A DNA stretch of 64,000 bases from Rotaria macrura (lineage: Eukaryota > Rotifera > Eurotatoria > Philodinida > Philodinidae). Position numbers and translations under genes: made by a program. The stretch covers positions 1-64,000 of the forward strand of contig OENT01000017.1 of assembly GCA_900239685.1 (NCBI GenBank), read 5' to 3'. Shown one piece after another: positions 61,166 through 64,000 of the stretch (positions are counted from its first letter, which is position 1; the number at the start of each line of letters is the position of its first letter). The notes below the pieces were generated by a model that saw only the letters and a program-made list of their open reading frames with translations, did no database searches and had not been told where the DNA came from.

Positions 61166-64000
61166 GTGATCTTGCTCATCCTATTCTGTATACATTTGTA
61201 CCAGCTCATGCTTTATTGCCGGATGATGGTATTCACACACAACTACTTGGTTGTAATGTATCAAATACATTTAATTATAAATTTCGACCACCGTCTCTAC
61301 CCGATCTGACACATGAACAGCATAAAATTAGTTTCGATCTTGAATTCGAAAAACGAAACGTAAAATACAAACGTATACTTAATGAAATTCAATTCAATGA
61401 TTCAGATTATGCCTCAGAATTAAACGACATAGGTATTAAACTATAGAAGATGAAACAAAATGAACATAGTTATGTGTGTGTCTTTTCATGTGTCAAAGAT
61501 ACATTTATCAATAAAGAAGATCCTATTCAAGTATATCTGCAAGCATGTAAACAGTATCGAATTCATCCATTTAATAGCGTTATCGAAGGATTAAATACAA
61601 ATATAGTTGATCTATCGAATATGTCATTAAATGATCTTGATCTAAAAGCTATTTGTCTCGCGTTACGTGTATACTTAGACTTATTTCTTACAATTAATTC
61701 TCGTCGTTCTTTTTTTTTTATTCTCTCGAAACATAGATGCATACAAAAATCAAATGTCTTCTCTTAAGTAATAATAATATAACGGCACAAGGTTGTGTTT
61801 ATATTCAAGAAACACTCAAAGATAACTATCGAATTGAAGAACTTGTTTGAAATTTGAATGATTAGAAGTTTTGAACGAAATTATTTTTATTTTATAATTT
61901 AAGGATATATCGAAAAATCCTATAAAAACACAAGGCCTGGAAGTATTATCTTTATTATTTATAAACGATGATACTAAAATATCGATAATAAAAAAATTAA
62001 ATCTATCGTGTAAATAGAATCGACGAAAACGAACGATTGATTTTCTTCTGTATTTAGCATGTCAACTTATTGATAGTGATGGACCGATTCTCAAAAAAAT
62101 TATCCAAGTTATTAACTTTCGAAATCTAGTTTTTTTTTATATTGAATATCAATTTCAATGTTAAAGGGAGGTGACATGCTTCAAGAATTATATCTCAGTG
62201 GAAATCAATTTGGTACAATAGCATGTAAAAATATTGGATCAGTATTAAGTTAGTACACAAACAAAATGTTTTACAACATTTTTCATCTATCCTTATTCAA
62301 AGATCGATTTTGCCGTGAGAACCTATATGATTAATAGTTTTTCGTTTGAAGAGTCATATTGCAATGAAGAATTCTAGAAGATCTCACTGACTTTGCTAGT
62401 CTATGGAAAGATAATGATTCTGTACGAAATAAGTTCCCATCATAAATGTTATTCTATAATGAGAGTTTGTTATGTCAGAAGTGTTCCCCTTCTGCCATAA
62501 GACGGAACGAATGATACACACTCCTTTCTAGTACAGTGGTTAATACGTCTGCCCGGAAAGCAGGAGGTGCATGGTTCGATTCCATGCGAGAGGAGGTTAC
62601 TCTTTTGTTCCGTTCTGTAGTCATACCATCACGTTGCTGTCTCGGTGATATCAGATGAGAATGAGAAAGAGAATAAGAGAAATAAAGACATAACAGAGTT
62701 CAATGAGAAAGCACTTATTTTATTCTTTTAAGAATTCCTAAATCTAATAATCAGAGTTATTTTTGAGTACTTTTGTATAATTAGTGTTTTTCAACAGCTA
62801 ACTGTTTCAAAGGAAAAATATGTATGCGAATGAAAATTATCAGAATATCCTACAGTAGAGATAATATCGTAAGAGTATGATTTGTACATGACAAATTAAG
62901 AGACAGATATTTATCAAAACAAATAGATTTAAGTAGTTCCTGTGGCTACCGCGAATTTTCAGTTCTATTTCAATTAATATGCTTAAGGTTTTTAACAACA
63001 TCAAATAATATCATAGATTCCAGTATTTGAAAGGTTTTCTGTTTTTTTTTCTTCAAATATTTAAGTAGTAAGTAAAGAAAAAGAATGATAAACAAACTAA
63101 GCTTTATATACAAACTCTCCGTACGATCAAATAAGTAGTATAGAAAGAGTAAAATGAACAAGAAATTTTCCTCGTTTTTTCGTAAACATCATATTTTTTA
63201 AGTGTGTGCTGATAGGAATCATCATTAATTATGGAAAAAAAACGAGGTGTCGAATAGAAAACAGCTGTCATCAATGAATAATTGAAAGCCTTGATCTATC
63301 TTCTCCTATATTTATCTTAATTATATTTTCTGTTCAGTAAGAAAAACTGCAAGAAATATTCTTTAGCAATTATTAAAAGAGTTTTTATTTTCTTTTTAAT
63401 TAGAAGACGCACCTGAATTAAGAATTCTTGATTTAAGCTGGAATAAGATTTGTGATTATGATATACGTCCTATTTGTCATAGTTTGAAAGTAAAAGAATT
63501 CAATGCATATATATATATATATTCTATTTCATATATGTATATATTATCAAAGAATAATCAATCAATTGAAAGACTTAATCTTATGATGAATGGATTGAGT
63601 AATCAAGGTACTATACTTATGGCAAATATGCTATCAAATAATGAAACTTTAATTGAACTTGATCTGTCGAATAATCGTATTGAAAAGGATGGAGCAGATA
63701 TATTTGCTTCAAAACTTGAAATGAATCATCGATTGAAAAAGCTTTGGGTAAGATTATATGCTTGTGCATAGTAATATCTGTACATAGATATAGTGCTGTT
63801 TGATAAACACTATTATACAATCAAAGTTTGGTAATAATAATATTGGTACATTTGGTTCACTTGTTCTTTTAAAAGCAATCGATCATATTAAGAGTCAAGT
63901 TGAATATGTCAATCTTGAAGTAAGTTTTTATATGTATAAAAATGAATGAAAAATATCGTGAGTTCATTGTTCAGAATATTCTAGTCAACGATGATTTTCT
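61166..64000 (+). CDS. LRRC74: LRRC74-like leucine-rich-repeat protein (partial at both ends)
   Basis: RNase-inhibitor-type LRR protein. Recognised exons: 61166-61432, 61499-61668, 61737-61844, 61904-62009, 62058-62107, 62167-62248, 63404-63489, 63553-63747, 63827-63919 and 63975-64000+, all in phase. The pre-LRR part VYLQACKQYRIHP matches the YLQACE-x-VGVVP segment of LRRC74A. The repeats follow: NIVDLSNMSLND, IKCLLLSNNNITAQG, IEELDISKNPIKTQG, IKKLNLSSCQL, LQELYLSGNQFGT, LRILDLSWNKI, IERLNLMMNGLSNQG and LIELDLSNNRIEKDG. The last visible part (LWFGNNNIGTFGS, YVNLENILVNDDF) matches the end of LRRC74A, so little is missing at the right edge. Introns fall near repeat boundaries. The start codon is not found; the first exon begins in phase 1 after CACAG. 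Vertebrate LRRC74 has no well-defined function. The 61166 exon encodes an N-terminal region with DLEFEKRNVKYKR, whose role is unknown. Confidence 0.85.
62249..63403 (+). other. 1.2-kb intron of the LRR gene with a tRNA-like element
   Basis: Donor GTTAGT after GSVL, acceptor TTTTTAATTAG before the exon encoding APELRILDLSWNK. Much longer than the gene's other introns; holds the tRNA-like sequence at 62522-62594 and a possible small element around it (62469-62694). Confidence 0.75.
62522..62594 (+). ncRNA. tRNA-like sequence with A and B boxes (tRNA relic or tRNA-derived SINE)
   Basis: A box TAGTACAGTGG (62529-62539) and B box GGTTCGATTCC (62573-62583) match the pol III consensus perfectly. 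An anticodon-type stem TCTGC/GCAGG encloses the 7-base loop CCGGAAA, which would read GGA (Ser). The T arm CATGG/CCATG is intact, and the outer stem TCCTTTC/GAGAGGA pairs with one G-U. Against a working tRNA: the outer stem is one base out of register with the T stem, base 33 is C rather than U, and there is no long variable arm as tRNA-Ser needs. It is therefore more likely a pseudogene or the head of a SINE. An 8-bp inverted pair GTTATGTC/GACATAAC brackets it at 62469 and 62694. Confidence 0.55.

Noticed and set aside
62522-62594. Functional tRNA-Ser(GGA)
   Set aside because: No long variable arm, C33 instead of U33, and the acceptor stem is out of register.

Overview
The window looks like a metazoan nuclear contig. 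It is very AT-rich (by eye about 30% GC), has many short introns of about 35-100 bp with clean GT..AG ends, dinucleotide microsatellites, and animal-specific genes: an NMDA-type glutamate receptor, a sorbin/SH3 adaptor, a claudin-like protein, a TIMAP-type PP1 regulator and a DRAK-type kinase. The compact introns, the Thr/Ser/Gln-rich proteins and acceptor-like AG sites directly upstream of several start codons fit a rotifer, most likely bdelloid. That taxonomic call is an inference; no similarity search was run. All exon models come from reading both strands, matching splice signals and checking that codon phase is kept across each junction.

Layout. 1-9.9 kb: gene-poor, with one single-exon claudin/PMP22-like gene on the minus strand (3.6-4.2 kb) and a degenerate long inverted repeat (6.7-7.7 kb). 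9.9-14.5 kb: LIPT1 lipoyltransferase (+, three exons), a convergent proline-rich protein with an RVRF motif (-), and a small secreted Thr-rich protein (+). 14.8-32.5 kb (-): a sorbin/CAP (SORBS) adaptor, whose SoHo-type exons lie at 24-32.5 kb and whose three SH3 domains lie at 14.8-17.6 kb; a 1008-codon low-complexity ORF on the same strand sits between the two halves. At least two MITE-like elements lie in its introns. 33.7-43.2 kb (-): an NMDA receptor GluN1 gene (18 exons), complete except for a one-frame shift in exon 5.

43.5-47.7 kb (+): an unassigned Ser-rich small gene and a four-EF-hand calmodulin-like gene. 48.1-52.2 kb (-): PPP1R16/TIMAP-like PP1 regulatory subunit with ankyrin repeats and a C-terminal CAAX box. 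53.4-54.5 kb (-): two tandem paralogues of an unrecognised small protein. 57.6-59.3 kb (-): DRAK/STK17-like kinase. 61.1-64 kb (+): LRRC74-like leucine-rich-repeat gene running off the right edge, with a tRNA-like pol III element in one intron.

The genes form no pathway cluster; they are independent housekeeping, signalling and cytoskeletal genes. The most noteworthy items are the GluN1 frameshift, the large ORF inside the SORBS locus, the MITEs, the recurrent acceptor-at-ATG signal (candidate spliced-leader sites) and the tandem small-protein pair. I saw no clear sign of a wholly new biological system.
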